Below are positions 43,265-51,780 of a stretch of 64,000 nucleotides of DNA, piece after piece. The stretch is from Brevibacillus sedimenti (GTDB lineage Bacteria > Bacillota > Bacilli > Brevibacillales > Brevibacillaceae), in contig NZ_CP064048.1 of assembly GCF_020923495.1 (NCBI RefSeq), forward strand, positions 1,204,501 through 1,268,500, in the 5' to 3' direction. Each line of letters starts with the position of its first letter. The stretch's first letter is position 1. Below the pieces are notes generated by a model. That model had not been told where the DNA came from and searched no databases. It saw only the letters and a list, made by a program, of their open reading frames with translations. The position numbers and the translations under genes are program-made.

Positions 43265-44179
43265 GTGAAAAAACTTATAGTTGCGGTAAGCACACTTATT
43301 GTTTTTTTTATTGTAGCAGGTATTTTACATGTAACGCATGGTAACATAACAACAACTTCCGATTGGCAGGAGAAGAGGGTCGAAGGAACGGGACCGTATA
43401 AAATATCCCAAATCCATGTAGAAGGTCAGATTGTGTCTGGCGCTTTTGGTGATCAAATCATTTCCCAACTAAATGCGGCGTTGGAAGATGACCTTGTCAA
43501 AGGGGTTGTACTTTATATCGACAGCCCGGGCGGGGATGTGGTAACTTCCGATAATATTTACCGAAAATTAGTCGAGATAAAAAAATCCGGAAAGAAAATA
43601 GTGGTCAGCATGGGGGCAATTGCTGCATCCGGGGGCTATTATATTGCTACAGCGGCAGATCAAATTTTTGCCAATCCCTCTACCGTGACCGGCAGTATTG
43701 GAGTAGTTATAAGTTTTCCCAATTATCAAGGATTGGGAGAGAAGTTAGGAATCAGTAGCATTCATATTACTAGCGGGGAGAACAAAGTATTAAGTGATCC
43801 CTGGTCAAATTTTAGTGATCGTGCAGAACAAATTTATCGTAACATCGTGGAAGACAGTTTTGAACAATTTGTGCAAGTTGTTATGGATGGAAGAAAAATG
43901 AGAAGAGATAAGGTATTAAGTTTAGCGGATGGTCGTGTCTATTCAGGCAAACAGGCGAAAAACCTCGGTTTGGTCGATCAATTCGGCAGCTTGGAAGACG
44001 CGACGGAATATTTGAAGAACAAGTTGAAATTGTCTGATGTAAAAGTAATCCGTTATACAAGAAAAACGTCATTGTTAGACGGGATAACAAACACTCAATC
44101 TGCGCTGGATCAACCTTTGACTAACATAATTGAAGAAATGATTACGGCTACACCCAAAATCATGTATATATTGCGGTAG
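43265..44179 (+). CDS. sppA: Signal peptide peptidase SppA (S49 family)
   Basis: A 304-residue membrane-anchored serine protease with an N-terminal helix (about 3-22) and an external S49 domain: VVLYIDSPGGDVVTSDNIY, VSMGAIAASGGYYIATAADQIFANPSTVTGSIGVV. The likely nucleophile is Ser122 in AASGG and the base Lys174 in ENKVL, 52 residues apart, the same separation I recall for B. subtilis SppA (S147/K199). It clears remnant signal peptides. In B. subtilis SppA with the RDD protein YteJ adds resistance to some antimicrobial peptides. GTG 43265 follows GGTGGG. The RDD gene follows directly. Confidence 0.9.
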   Translation: MKKLIVAVSTLIVFFIVAGILHVTHGNITTTSDWQEKRVEGTGPYKISQIHVEGQIVSGAFGDQIISQLNAALEDDLVKGVVLYIDSPGGDVVTSDNIYRKLVEIKKSGKKIVVSMGAIAASGGYYIATAADQIFANPSTVTGSIGVVISFPNYQGLGEKLGISSIHITSGENKVLSDPWSNFSDRAEQIYRNIVEDSFEQFVQVVMDGRKMRRDKVLSLADGRVYSGKQAKNLGLVDQFGSLEDATEYLKNKLKLSDVKVIRYTRKTSLLDGITNTQSALDQPLTNIIEEMITATPKIMYILR

Positions 44180-44213
44180 TTAAGTATACAAGAAAAAGCG
44201 AGGTTTAACTTAC

Positions 44214-44621
44214 ATGGAAAGGCAAGTTCAGTATGCCGGATTTTGGGCGAGGGGTCTGGCATTTTTGTTAGATGCATTATTTCTATGGTCGTTGAAAGTC
44301 ATCCTTTTTGATTACATGTTTGACTTCCACAGTCTAGTGGCTCAGTTAGGTTTTGTGTTGATAATTTCCCTTTATTTTTTTCTTTTTACATTATTATTAG
44401 GTCAAACTATTGGAAAAATAATCCTGGGAATTAAGGTGGTACATGTCCATTCTGACAAACTAGCCTGGGAAGATGTACTGTTACGAGAGGTGATTGGTAA
44501 AATCTCTTCAGTCCTTGTTTTTGTTGTCGGTCTGTTGATGATGATGGTACATCCCAACAAGCAGGCGCTGCATGATAAGCTGTCCGGTTTATGTGTGGTT
44601 TGGGAAAAGGACAGTCATTAA
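44214..44621 (+). CDS. RDD-family membrane protein (YteJ-like SppA partner)
   Basis: A 135-residue protein with three to four transmembrane segments and the RDD pattern: AGFWARGLAFLLDALFLW at the start, LLLGQTIGKIILGIKVVH in the middle, HDKLSGLCVV near the end. In B. subtilis the RDD protein YteJ is encoded next to sppA and restrains SppA. The adjacent placement here copies that pair. ATG 44214 follows GCGAGG, 34 bases after sppA. It ends the coherent part of the island; no terminator is obvious after it. Confidence 0.85.
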   Translation: MERQVQYAGFWARGLAFLLDALFLWSLKVILFDYMFDFHSLVAQLGFVLIISLYFFLFTLLLGQTIGKIILGIKVVHVHSDKLAWEDVLLREVIGKISSVLVFVVGLLMMMVHPNKQALHDKLSGLCVVWEKDSH

Positions 44622-44712
44622 CTCCATCAAGGAATGCTAAGGTTTGTACCGGCCTCTTCTTTAACGGTCCGTTTCCACTCGCTTATGTTCGAGTGTCTCT
44701 TTTGCATGCAGG

Positions 44713-45484
44713 ATGTCAGCAATACCCGAATTGAAGAAGTTCATGCAAGAAAAAAGCTTCATGGGCCCTGGCTTCAGCCGGGGCAGTCTCGATCTGTTTG
44801 CTTGCGTACACAACTGCAAATTCACCTGTTGTGGATCAAAAGCCAGGCAATCAGAACGGGAATTCGCCGGCAAGCAATTAGGAAGTAAATCATGCTATTG
44901 CTAACGGGAAGCCGAAAATTGAACATATCAAAGTGATAAATAAAGACGGAAGCTACATGGAGACGTGCAAAAATCTCGTTACTGGCGAAACACGGGTTGA
45001 TACTGTTGATGCAGCCAATCAGCTGCAAAACAGAACAATCGTAACGGAAAACGGAAGTCGTGTTTATGAGATCAGCAATGTTAACGGAAAACTGGTAGGA
45101 ACAACGTGGAAGCTGCCAGAAGCCATTGCCAAAGAAAATCAAAAAATAAATCATGTTTCGTTGATTGAGAATCAAAAAACGCAGTTTACGAATGCAGAGA
45201 AAGTGGGAAAAGAACAGGTTAACGGTAGGGAAGCTGTCAAACTGAAGCACACGGGTCAACACCCGAGGTTCGGTGAAGTGACAAGGTTTATTTATGTGGA
45301 TGAAAGCATCGGGCTTCCAATCAAAATTGCAACCTATCACAAAAAAGATGTATTGGTAAATGAAACGACGGAAGAGTACCACGTGCTTACGGATGTTCCC
45401 GAAAATCTGTTTACAGATTTTGCAGGGGTTGAAATTGAAGAGGTAATCGAGAAGATGAACGAAAAACCGGCACCAACCGGATAA
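44713..45484 (+). pseudogene. Broken exported/lipoprotein-like gene (frameshift plus in-frame stop)
   Basis: An uninterrupted 183-residue frame (44933-45484: YMETCKNLVTGETRVDT, KLKHTGQHPRFGEVTRFIYVDE, DVPENLFTDF) resembles the beta-rich part of a lipoprotein-sorting-like or anti-sigma-type domain. Reading its frame backward gives EVNHAIANGKPKIEHIKVIN, a TAG at 44879-44881, then DQKPGNQNGNSPASN and a hydrophobic ALASAGAVSICLLAY, that is, a signal sequence in the same frame. A start with MSAIPELKKFMQEKSFM (44713) is one frame away, switching near 44760. One shift and one stop therefore separate an export signal from its domain. A truncated protein from 44933 could still be made but would not be exported. 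Confidence 0.6.
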
Positions 45485-45523
45485 TGAAATCGGTCAGTCC
45501 CAGACGTTTTGTCCCCCGTCTGT

Positions 45524-45552
45524 GCCGCTCCACACCTGGAGCGGCTTTTTTT
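45524..45552 (+). terminator. Intrinsic terminator before the first Tad operon
   Basis: GCCGCTCCA (45524-45532), CACC loop, TGGAGCGGC (45537-45545), seven T. Confidence 0.9.
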
Positions 45553-45606
45553 GTCCCGTTATCCCTTTGTACGCTGATGGCAGCATACAGGAGAGGAGGT
45601 TGCGGG

Positions 45607-46335
45607 ATGTCGATACATCCGCTGCGGCTGGTGGCGATCCTGCTGTTGGCGGCCTGCGTGGCGGCCGGTGCGTATCACGTGCTGAAGCCGCACACGATCG
45701 CCTACGTCAAACTGCGGCAGGGAGTGGTCAAAGAAAGCGGACAGCGGTTGGAAGCGTCCGACCTGGAGCGGGCGGAGCTTTCGCTGGGCGGCCTGTTTCG
45801 CATGCAGTCGTCTCCGGTGCCGGGGCTGATCGCGTGGGAGGAGGCGCCGCGCTTCGTCGGCCTGCCCCTGGCCCGCCGGGTAGAGGGAGGCCGGCCGCTG
45901 TTGGCCGAGGATGTGGAACGGCCGGGTGCAGCAGGGCAGGAGCAGGCACTGGGTGCATCCATGACCGGCATCAGCATCCCCGTCGACAACGTATCGGGTG
46001 TGACTCCCTACGTCGCTGTCGGGGAGCGGGTACACGTGTATGCATCGTTTGAAGACGACGCCGGCGCCCACACGGGGTTGCTTTTAAAAAACATGCCGAT
46101 CATCGGTGTCCAGCGGGAGATGGAGGGGGATCATCCCCGGCTGAAGGCGGTGACCCTGTCGCTCAGGATGGACGAGGCCGTTCTGCTTACCCATGCGCTA
46201 CACTACGGCAAAATCCGCCTGGGCCAGGCGTCACCGGCAGACGGGCAAACAGCAGGTATTGGTGACGCGGCGTTTGCCGCCGCCTTGATCAAGACCAAAA
46301 AACGATGGATCGACGGAGAGGAGGAACGTTCGTGA
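45607..46335 (+). CDS. Tad cluster 1: CpaB/RcpC-like SAF-domain protein
   Basis: A 242-residue protein with one N-terminal membrane segment (about 7-23) and a SAF domain (about 30-120: TIAYVKLRQGVVKESGQRLEASDLE, GLPLARRVEGGRPLLAEDV), followed by SIPVDNVSGVTPYVAVGERVHV, the CpaB/RcpC second domain. In Gram-negative Tad systems it works near the outer-membrane secretin; no secretin is expected here, so it may line an external chamber or wall passage. ATG 45607 follows GGAGAGGAGG. It overlaps the next gene (GTGA). Codon use returns to G+C-rich here. Confidence 0.82.
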   Translation: MSIHPLRLVAILLLAACVAAGAYHVLKPHTIAYVKLRQGVVKESGQRLEASDLERAELSLGGLFRMQSSPVPGLIAWEEAPRFVGLPLARRVEGGRPLLAEDVERPGAAGQEQALGASMTGISIPVDNVSGVTPYVAVGERVHVYASFEDDAGAHTGLLLKNMPIIGVQREMEGDHPRLKAVTLSLRMDEAVLLTHALHYGKIRLGQASPADGQTAGIGDAAFAAALIKTKKRWIDGEEERS

Positions 46336-47735
46336 GAAAACGACTGCTGATCGTGGATGACGATCCCGCCGTGGGCAGCGCGCTTGGGGAGCAGTTGGCT
46401 GGCAGCCAGTGGCTGGAGCCGTGCGGCCAGGCGGAAAATGTGGAAACCGCCTGGCGGATGCTGCGTGACGTCCGGCCAGATCTGGTGCTGCTGGGCGGGA
46501 TCAGGGAGGCCGAACGAGGCGTGCTGTGCCAGCAATTTCGGCTGGCGTTTCCCCATTTGGCGTATATCGCCGCATGCGAGCCCCGGGAGCTGGCGTGGGA
46601 ACCGTTTTTTCGCAACCTGGGCATATGGGTAATCGCCAAGCCGATCCAGCCCGGACAGTTGGAGGCGCTGGCGATGCAGCACGCTTCCCTGCAGGTGCTG
46701 CCGATGGGAGGAGTGCAAGCGGGAGGAGCCCCAGCGTTTGCCGCAGAGAGTGGATCTGCGCCCGGTCTTCATGCCGTCGCCGAGGCGAAACCGGTCCAGC
46801 CTTACCGGGAAAGCCGCTCGTCGAGCAAGCACCTGATTACCGTCTACGGCCCCAAGGGAGGGGTAGGTAAGACCTTTCTGTCGCGGGAGCTGGCGGTCTA
46901 TTTTTCCCTGCAAAAGCGGGACGGGCGGCCGCTCAGGGTGCTGGCAGTCGACTTTAACCTGGATTTGGGCACGTTTGCCACGTCGCTCAATCTGCCGCGT
47001 TCGCCCAACCTGTTCACCTGGGTGCAGGACATCGATGCCCGGCTGCAGGAACTGGTTCGCCGTCACGGCAAAGATCCGCTGGACGTACGCCCCGAGGAGT
47101 GGCAGGAGTATGTCGCGGCCGTGAAGATGCAGCCCGAAGAGGTGGACAAGTACGTCGTTACCTATGAGGAAACGGGCCTTCACGTGCTCACGTCGCCGCG
47201 GGACATCCGGCACAGTTTTGAGATTCGCGACTACCACCTGTACCTGATGCTGGAAACGCTCAAACACAGCGCGTACGACGTGATCCTGATCGACACGGCA
47301 CCCGATACGACGGACGCGACGATCCAGGCGTTGTTTTTTGCCGATCGCGTGGTGATGGTCGGAAATCCCATCGTAGATTCCATTGAAAATATTCAACGGA
47401 TGTTAAAACTGCTGCGGGAGGCGGAATATCCGGAGGAGCGGATTCAATTGTGCATGAACCGGATGCAGAAGCGGGAGATGTTTACACTGGACGAGATTCG
47501 GGCGTATTTTCACCTGCATCCGAGCCAAAAGATCCACCCGATCCCGGATGACGCGGAAGTGAAAAAGTCGATCAACACCGGGACGCCCATGGTGCTTCAT
47601 CCCGGCAGAAGCGCGGCAAAAGAGGCGATCGAAGCGCTCGGCAGCATCCTGCTGCCGCTGGATTCAGCCAAAAACGACAGCGTCAAGGGAAAAGCGAAAG
47701 AGCGGCCCGCCTTGTTGAAATGGCTGTGGCGGTAA
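46332..47735 (+). CDS. Tad cluster 1: CpaE-like ParA ATPase with receiver-like N-domain
   Basis: A 467-residue protein. Residues 1-125 resemble a response-regulator receiver (KRLLIVDDDPAVGSALGEQL, PDLVLLGG), the usual CpaE N-terminus. Residues about 170-440 form a ParA/MinD ATPase with intact deviant Walker A PKGGVGKTFLSREL, AVDFNLDLGTFATSL and IDTAPDTTDATIQAL. CpaE/TadZ localises pilus assembly. GTG 46332 after GGAGAGGAGG overlaps the previous stop. Compare with the two ParA-like proteins of cluster 2, which have lost this Walker A. Confidence 0.88.
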   Translation: MRKRLLIVDDDPAVGSALGEQLAGSQWLEPCGQAENVETAWRMLRDVRPDLVLLGGIREAERGVLCQQFRLAFPHLAYIAACEPRELAWEPFFRNLGIWVIAKPIQPGQLEALAMQHASLQVLPMGGVQAGGAPAFAAESGSAPGLHAVAEAKPVQPYRESRSSSKHLITVYGPKGGVGKTFLSRELAVYFSLQKRDGRPLRVLAVDFNLDLGTFATSLNLPRSPNLFTWVQDIDARLQELVRRHGKDPLDVRPEEWQEYVAAVKMQPEEVDKYVVTYEETGLHVLTSPRDIRHSFEIRDYHLYLMLETLKHSAYDVILIDTAPDTTDATIQALFFADRVVMVGNPIVDSIENIQRMLKLLREAEYPEERIQLCMNRMQKREMFTLDEIRAYFHLHPSQKIHPIPDDAEVKKSINTGTPMVLHPGRSAAKEAIEALGSILLPLDSAKNDSVKGKAKERPALLKWLWR

Positions 47736-47748
47736 GGAGGGAAACGTG

Positions 47749-49233
47749 ATGAATTTTGACCGAAAAACGCTGCTGGGGATTCAAACGGCAGGACGAGAGC
47801 GGTTTGACCTGCGATCCCATGTGCGGGAAACGTCGCGCGCGCCGCAAACGCTAAACGAGCGGATGCACATGCCGCAGCCGGTCGGCGACAAGCGGATACC
47901 GGCGGAGACAGAGGCGGCCGTCCGGACGCAAATTGTGGAGAAACACGGAAAGCGGCTGTGGGAGGAAAAGCATCAGCCGGCGTATCTGGAGGAACTGTCC
48001 CGCGATATCCGCCTGCTGCTGGAGACCAGCACGTCGCTTGCCTCCGCGCATTTGGAAGTCGAGGTGGAGCGGCTGCTGCGCTCGCTGATTGGCTGGGGCC
48101 CCTTGGACCCGTTGCTGGAGGACCCGGACATCACGGAAATCCTGTTTCACCGCTACGACCGCCTGGTGGTGGAGCGCAAGAGCACGGGAAGGTTGGAAGT
48201 GCCGGATGTTCCCGTGTTCCGGGACGAGGAGGAGATGCTCCGCCTGCTGGAGCAGATCGCCGCCTCGATGGGTCGGGAGTTTAACGAAACCAGGGCGGAA
48301 TTAAATACCCAGCTTCCAGACGGCTCACGCATCGCGGCAGCCCACCGCTCCATTTCGCCGGACGGCCACATGCTGACGATCCGCAAACACCGCGATTTGC
48401 TGACAGAGGCGGACTATTTGGCCTACGGTTCGATCTGCGAGCCGATGCTTCGCTTTTTGCAGTGGGCGGTCGGCTTGTCCCGCGCATCCGGGCTGGTCAG
48501 TGGCGGGACGGGGTCGGGCAAGACCCATCTGCTCAATCTGATCTCGCAATACGTGCCGCACCACTTGAGCATCATCACGATCGAGGACGTGCTGGAACTG
48601 AAACTGCAGCATCCGTTCGTCCGCCGCTTTCTGGCCAAACCGCCCAACCATGAGGGAAAAGGCGGGTTTTCCATCCGGGATTGTGTCCGTCTTTCGCTGC
48701 GCAAACGGCCGGACGTGATTATCGTCGGCGAGGTGCGTGGAGGGGAGATTGTCGACATGCTGTGGGCGATGAATACCGACCACCCGGGAAGCTGGAGCAC
48801 GGCCCACGCCAATTCGCCGCGTGCGCTGGTTGATTCCACCCTGCCCATCCTGTTCGGCAAAGCGGATGAGACGTACAGTTCGTTGGAGCGCAACTTGATG
48901 ATCGGTTCGGCGCTCGACCTGATTGTGCAGGTCAAGCGGTTCGAGGAGGACGGCAGCCGCAAAGTGGTGGCGATCACCGAAGTGGTGGGAACCGGTCAGT
49001 CGCACGAGGAGCTGATCCGGCGGGCCTGCAACGTTCGGCAGGTCATTGCCGAACGCGTATATTTGCAGGACATCTATGTGTACGAACCGACAGGGATACG
49101 GGACGGCAAAGTGGTGGGACAGTTCAGATGGACCGGCTACAAGCCGGAGAAACTGGTGCGGCGCTGGCTGGAAAAGGGATTGCGGCCGGAAGAGGCGGAA
49201 CAAGTCTTTTTTCCGACGCCCATCCCAATGTAG
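47749..49233 (+). CDS. Tad cluster 1: CpaF/TadA secretion ATPase
   Basis: A 494-residue type II/IV secretion ATPase. The N-terminal part (about 40-160) is the CpaF-specific domain, followed by the RecA-like core with Walker A SGGTGSGKTHLLNLI near residue 255, KRPDVIIVGEVRGGEIVDMLWAMNTDHPGSWSTAHANS containing Walker B and the His box. It powers pilus polymerisation at the inner face of the membrane. ATG 47749 follows AAGGAGGG; GTG 47746 is an alternative. Catalytic residues are all present. Confidence 0.93.
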   Translation: MNFDRKTLLGIQTAGRERFDLRSHVRETSRAPQTLNERMHMPQPVGDKRIPAETEAAVRTQIVEKHGKRLWEEKHQPAYLEELSRDIRLLLETSTSLASAHLEVEVERLLRSLIGWGPLDPLLEDPDITEILFHRYDRLVVERKSTGRLEVPDVPVFRDEEEMLRLLEQIAASMGREFNETRAELNTQLPDGSRIAAAHRSISPDGHMLTIRKHRDLLTEADYLAYGSICEPMLRFLQWAVGLSRASGLVSGGTGSGKTHLLNLISQYVPHHLSIITIEDVLELKLQHPFVRRFLAKPPNHEGKGGFSIRDCVRLSLRKRPDVIIVGEVRGGEIVDMLWAMNTDHPGSWSTAHANSPRALVDSTLPILFGKADETYSSLERNLMIGSALDLIVQVKRFEEDGSRKVVAITEVVGTGQSHEELIRRACNVRQVIAERVYLQDIYVYEPTGIRDGKVVGQFRWTGYKPEKLVRRWLEKGLRPEEAEQVFFPTPIPM

Positions 49234-49245
49234 GAGGGACAAATC

Positions 49246-50145
49246 ATGGTCGATATCGGGATGGTGATTGCCGCCGGGGCAGGCACGGGAATCGTCCTGC
49301 TGCTGCTTCCCCGCCGTTTCTGGCAGGGGGGATCGGCAGGCAGGCACGCAATCGTCGAACAGCTTCAAAAGGAGCGAAAGAGCGTGTGGGACCGGTTGGA
49401 TGAGCGGCTGCAGCGGTCGGGTTCAGGAATGGAGGTCCATCAGTACGTGGCGCTGGTCTGCCTGTTCGGACTGGCTGCATACGGAGTGAGCGGGCAGATT
49501 TTGCGTTCCTGGTGGCTGGCGCTGCCCGCCCTGCCTGCCGGCATTCTGTTTGCGGAGCGGCTGGTCAGCGTATTGGGAGCGAGGCGCAAAGACCGGTTTG
49601 AAGAGGATAACGTAAAGGCGATTCGCCTGATGGCCAGCTCGCTTCGCACCTCTCCGTCCTACCTGCACGCATTTGAAGAAGTGGCGGCCAGTCCGTACGT
49701 GAACAAGACCGTCACGGACGAATACCGCCGGGTGGTGGAGCTGCTGCGGGCGCAGGTGCCGCTGGAACAGGTGATGGCTGCCTTTTACCGGCGGACGGGC
49801 TCGCCAGATGTCCGTTACTTGTCGACCATCGTGCAGATTCAGCGGGAAATGGGCGGAGACATGGCCAGAACGCTTGATCTGGCGGCGGCCACCATCCTCA
49901 GGCGCCGCCAATCGCTGCGCAGGCAGAGGGCGGCGACGGCGCAGATCGTGGCACAGGTCAACGTGCTGAGCGTCATGCCGTTTGTCTTTGTCACCGCCTT
50001 GTACGTAAATAATCCGCACCATTTTGATCCGCTGACGGCAACGATTCAAGGACGCCTGTCCATTCTGGGCGCGCTGCTCTCCATTCTGATTGGCGGGGAA
50101 GTGATTCGCCACCTCGCCCGCAAAGGCATTCACAAAGGAGGATGA
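49246..50145 (+). CDS. Tad cluster 1: TadB-like membrane platform protein
   Basis: A 299-residue protein with two N-terminal helices (about 66-105), a cytosolic T2SSF domain (about 120-240: DNVKAIRLMASSLRTSPSYLHAFEEVA, LSTIVQIQREMGGDMARTLDLAA), and two C-terminal helices. TadB and TadC form the membrane platform moved by CpaF. ATG 49246 follows AGGAGGG. It lies 12 bases after cpaF and 4 before tadC. Confidence 0.88.
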   Translation: MVDIGMVIAAGAGTGIVLLLLPRRFWQGGSAGRHAIVEQLQKERKSVWDRLDERLQRSGSGMEVHQYVALVCLFGLAAYGVSGQILRSWWLALPALPAGILFAERLVSVLGARRKDRFEEDNVKAIRLMASSLRTSPSYLHAFEEVAASPYVNKTVTDEYRRVVELLRAQVPLEQVMAAFYRRTGSPDVRYLSTIVQIQREMGGDMARTLDLAAATILRRRQSLRRQRAATAQIVAQVNVLSVMPFVFVTALYVNNPHHFDPLTATIQGRLSILGALLSILIGGEVIRHLARKGIHKGG

Positions 50146-50149
50146 CCAT

Positions 50150-51058
50150 GTGTTGTTGATCAGCGCGCTGGCCGGGGTGGCCGTGCTCTTGTTTGGGCTG
50201 CCGGCCTGCCTGGAAAAGACGGCTGCGGATGAGGGAGATTTGTTTGGGCGGCTGGAGCGGGAGCGGCAGGCCCATTTGGCGGAATCGTTTCGCCGTCGGC
50301 GGTCCTCCTGGACGATCGTACGCCTGTTGGAGCGGCGCGAGCGGTGGCTGGATTGTTTATGCCGATGGACGGGCGTGGACCGAAAGAAAACGGCGGACAT
50401 GCTCTACCGGCTGCGCTCCCCGATCACGGTGACGGAAGTGGCCCTGGCCAAGGCAGTGGGCGGTGCCGTCTTGCTGGGAGCGGCCTTGCAGCTGGCTGCC
50501 CGGCTGTACAGCGGGCGGGAGTGGAGTATGCTGGCTGCCTGGCCGATGCTGGGGGCCGTCCTGGCGTTTTTGCTGCCCACCCTGCTCCTGGAATGGGCGG
50601 ACAAGCGGGCGAAGGCGGAAATGGCGGAACAGGTGCCGGTCTTTTTTAGCATTGTGCAGGCGCTTGTCGAGGCGGGCATGCCGATACAGGCAGCGGTCAA
50701 ACAGGCGGCCCGCCGCTTTGACGGGAGGCTGGGACGCGAACTTGCCAGGCTGGAAGTGGAAGAGAAGCGCTGCGGCAGTTGGCGCAAGGCCCTGGAGGAA
50801 CTGGCCTTTCGCTGGGAGGTGGATACGCTGACGGCCATCGCCTTGGAGATCAACGAGGCGATCAGCAAAGGCGTCAGCGTGGCTCCCATGCTGGCCGTCC
50901 TGGTGGAGGAGCAGGTCCGCCAGCAGGAAGATGCGGTTTCCGCCCACATGAATCGGCTGAGCGTCCGGCTGCTGCCGTTTGTAATCGTGATGATGGGCGT
51001 CCCTTTGCTGTACCTGGTCATGGGGCCAGCATTCATGGGCATTGGCGCGCGGCTGTAA
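50150..51058 (+). CDS. Tad cluster 1: TadC-like membrane platform protein
   Basis: A 302-residue protein with membrane segments near 1-20, 105-150 and the C-terminus, and a T2SSF domain in between (FFSIVQALVEAGMPIQAAVKQAARRF, LAVLVEEQVRQQEDAVSAHMNRLSVRLL). It is the second platform subunit. GTG 50150 is seven bases after AAAGGAGGA; the ATG two bases earlier is out of frame and stops at once. Followed by the pilin gene after 65 bases. Confidence 0.88.
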   Translation: MLLISALAGVAVLLFGLPACLEKTAADEGDLFGRLERERQAHLAESFRRRRSSWTIVRLLERRERWLDCLCRWTGVDRKKTADMLYRLRSPITVTEVALAKAVGGAVLLGAALQLAARLYSGREWSMLAAWPMLGAVLAFLLPTLLLEWADKRAKAEMAEQVPVFFSIVQALVEAGMPIQAAVKQAARRFDGRLGRELARLEVEEKRCGSWRKALEELAFRWEVDTLTAIALEINEAISKGVSVAPMLAVLVEEQVRQQEDAVSAHMNRLSVRLLPFVIVMMGVPLLYLVMGPAFMGIGARL

Positions 51059-51123
51059 TTTTTTTTTGCGGTGCCCGCTGTCTTTTGTCAGAGTGATAAT
51101 ACACACCGCAAAGGAGGGATTGT

Positions 51124-51300
51124 ATGTCGTTCGTTCGCGAATACGTGCGCAGATTTGCCCGGGAGGAGGATGGCGTCACGATTGTGGAGATGGTCATTAT
51201 CATCGCCGTCATCCTGATCCTGATCATCCCCACGCTGGCTACCCTGGGGGAAGCGGAGGACGCCAAGTTGAAGGAACTGGAGGAAAAGCTCAGCAAATGA
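51124..51300 (+). CDS. Tad cluster 1: Flp-type pilin
   Basis: A 58-residue prepilin. A short charged leader ends in Gly17; the mature part begins VTIVEMVIIIAVILILIIP, so the cleavage site is G/V with Glu at mature position 5, the Flp/type IVb rule. A hydrophobic helix of about 20 residues is followed by a charged helix (EDAKLKELEEKLSK). ATG 51124 follows AAAGGAGGG; the stop overlaps the prepilin-peptidase start (ATGA). This is the only canonical prepilin in the two clusters and is likely the major pilin. Confidence 0.88.
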   Translation: MSFVREYVRRFAREEDGVTIVEMVIIIAVILILIIPTLATLGEAEDAKLKELEEKLSK

Positions 51301-51776
51301 AAGAGGCGGTCTTGTTCGCCCTGCTGGCGGCCGCTGCGTGGACTGACTGGCGCTGCCGCAAGGTGCCGAACAGGTTGACCATGCCCGCAATGGCCGCTGG
51401 TCTGCTTTATCAGTGGCAGAGCGGAGCGGGATGGCTGGCGTTGGGCGGATTGCTGGGGGCGTTTTTGCTGACGGTCGGGCCGGTCGCGGTGCGAGGCATG
51501 GGGATGGGCGACCAGAAGCTGCTGATGGCAGTCGGCGCCTGGACCAGTTGGGCGGAGGTGTATCCGCTGTTTTTGCACTCGCTGCTGCTGTGCCTGGCAG
51601 TAGTCTGCTGCCGTCCGAAGACGTGGCGGCGGCTGCGCTTCAATCTGCACGGACTGGCGGCGGGCTGGACCGCGCATCGGCAGTTGTGGCTGCCTGGTCG
51701 TGCAGAATCCGCCCTTGTTTTTCCCTATGCGGTTTTCCTGCTGGCCGCTTATTTGCTGCAGCCGGCCTGGAGGTAA
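51297..51776 (+). CDS. Tad cluster 1: A24 prepilin peptidase (TadV/CpaA-like)
   Basis: A 159-residue membrane aspartic peptidase with about six hydrophobic segments. The two catalytic aspartates are visible: D17 in AAWTDWRCRKVPN and the GxGD motif GMGMGDQKLL near residue 67. It would cleave the Flp leader and probably TadE. ATG 51297 overlaps the pilin stop, so pilin and peptidase are translated together. No such gene is present in cluster 2. Confidence 0.9.
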   Translation: MKEAVLFALLAAAAWTDWRCRKVPNRLTMPAMAAGLLYQWQSGAGWLALGGLLGAFLLTVGPVAVRGMGMGDQKLLMAVGAWTSWAEVYPLFLHSLLLCLAVVCCRPKTWRRLRFNLHGLAAGWTAHRQLWLPGRAESALVFPYAVFLLAAYLLQPAWR

Positions 51777-51780
51777 GCAG

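Noticed and set aside
45558-45590. Sigma-E promoter before the first Tad operon (CATACAGG)
   Set aside because: The -10-like CATACAG has no -35 at 13-15 bases; the spacing to GTTATCC is about 19.
38000-45600. Integrase, transposase or flanking direct repeats around the A+T-rich island
   Set aside because: No recombinase gene, tRNA attachment site or obvious matching repeat was found at either edge, so no specific mobile-element type can be named.
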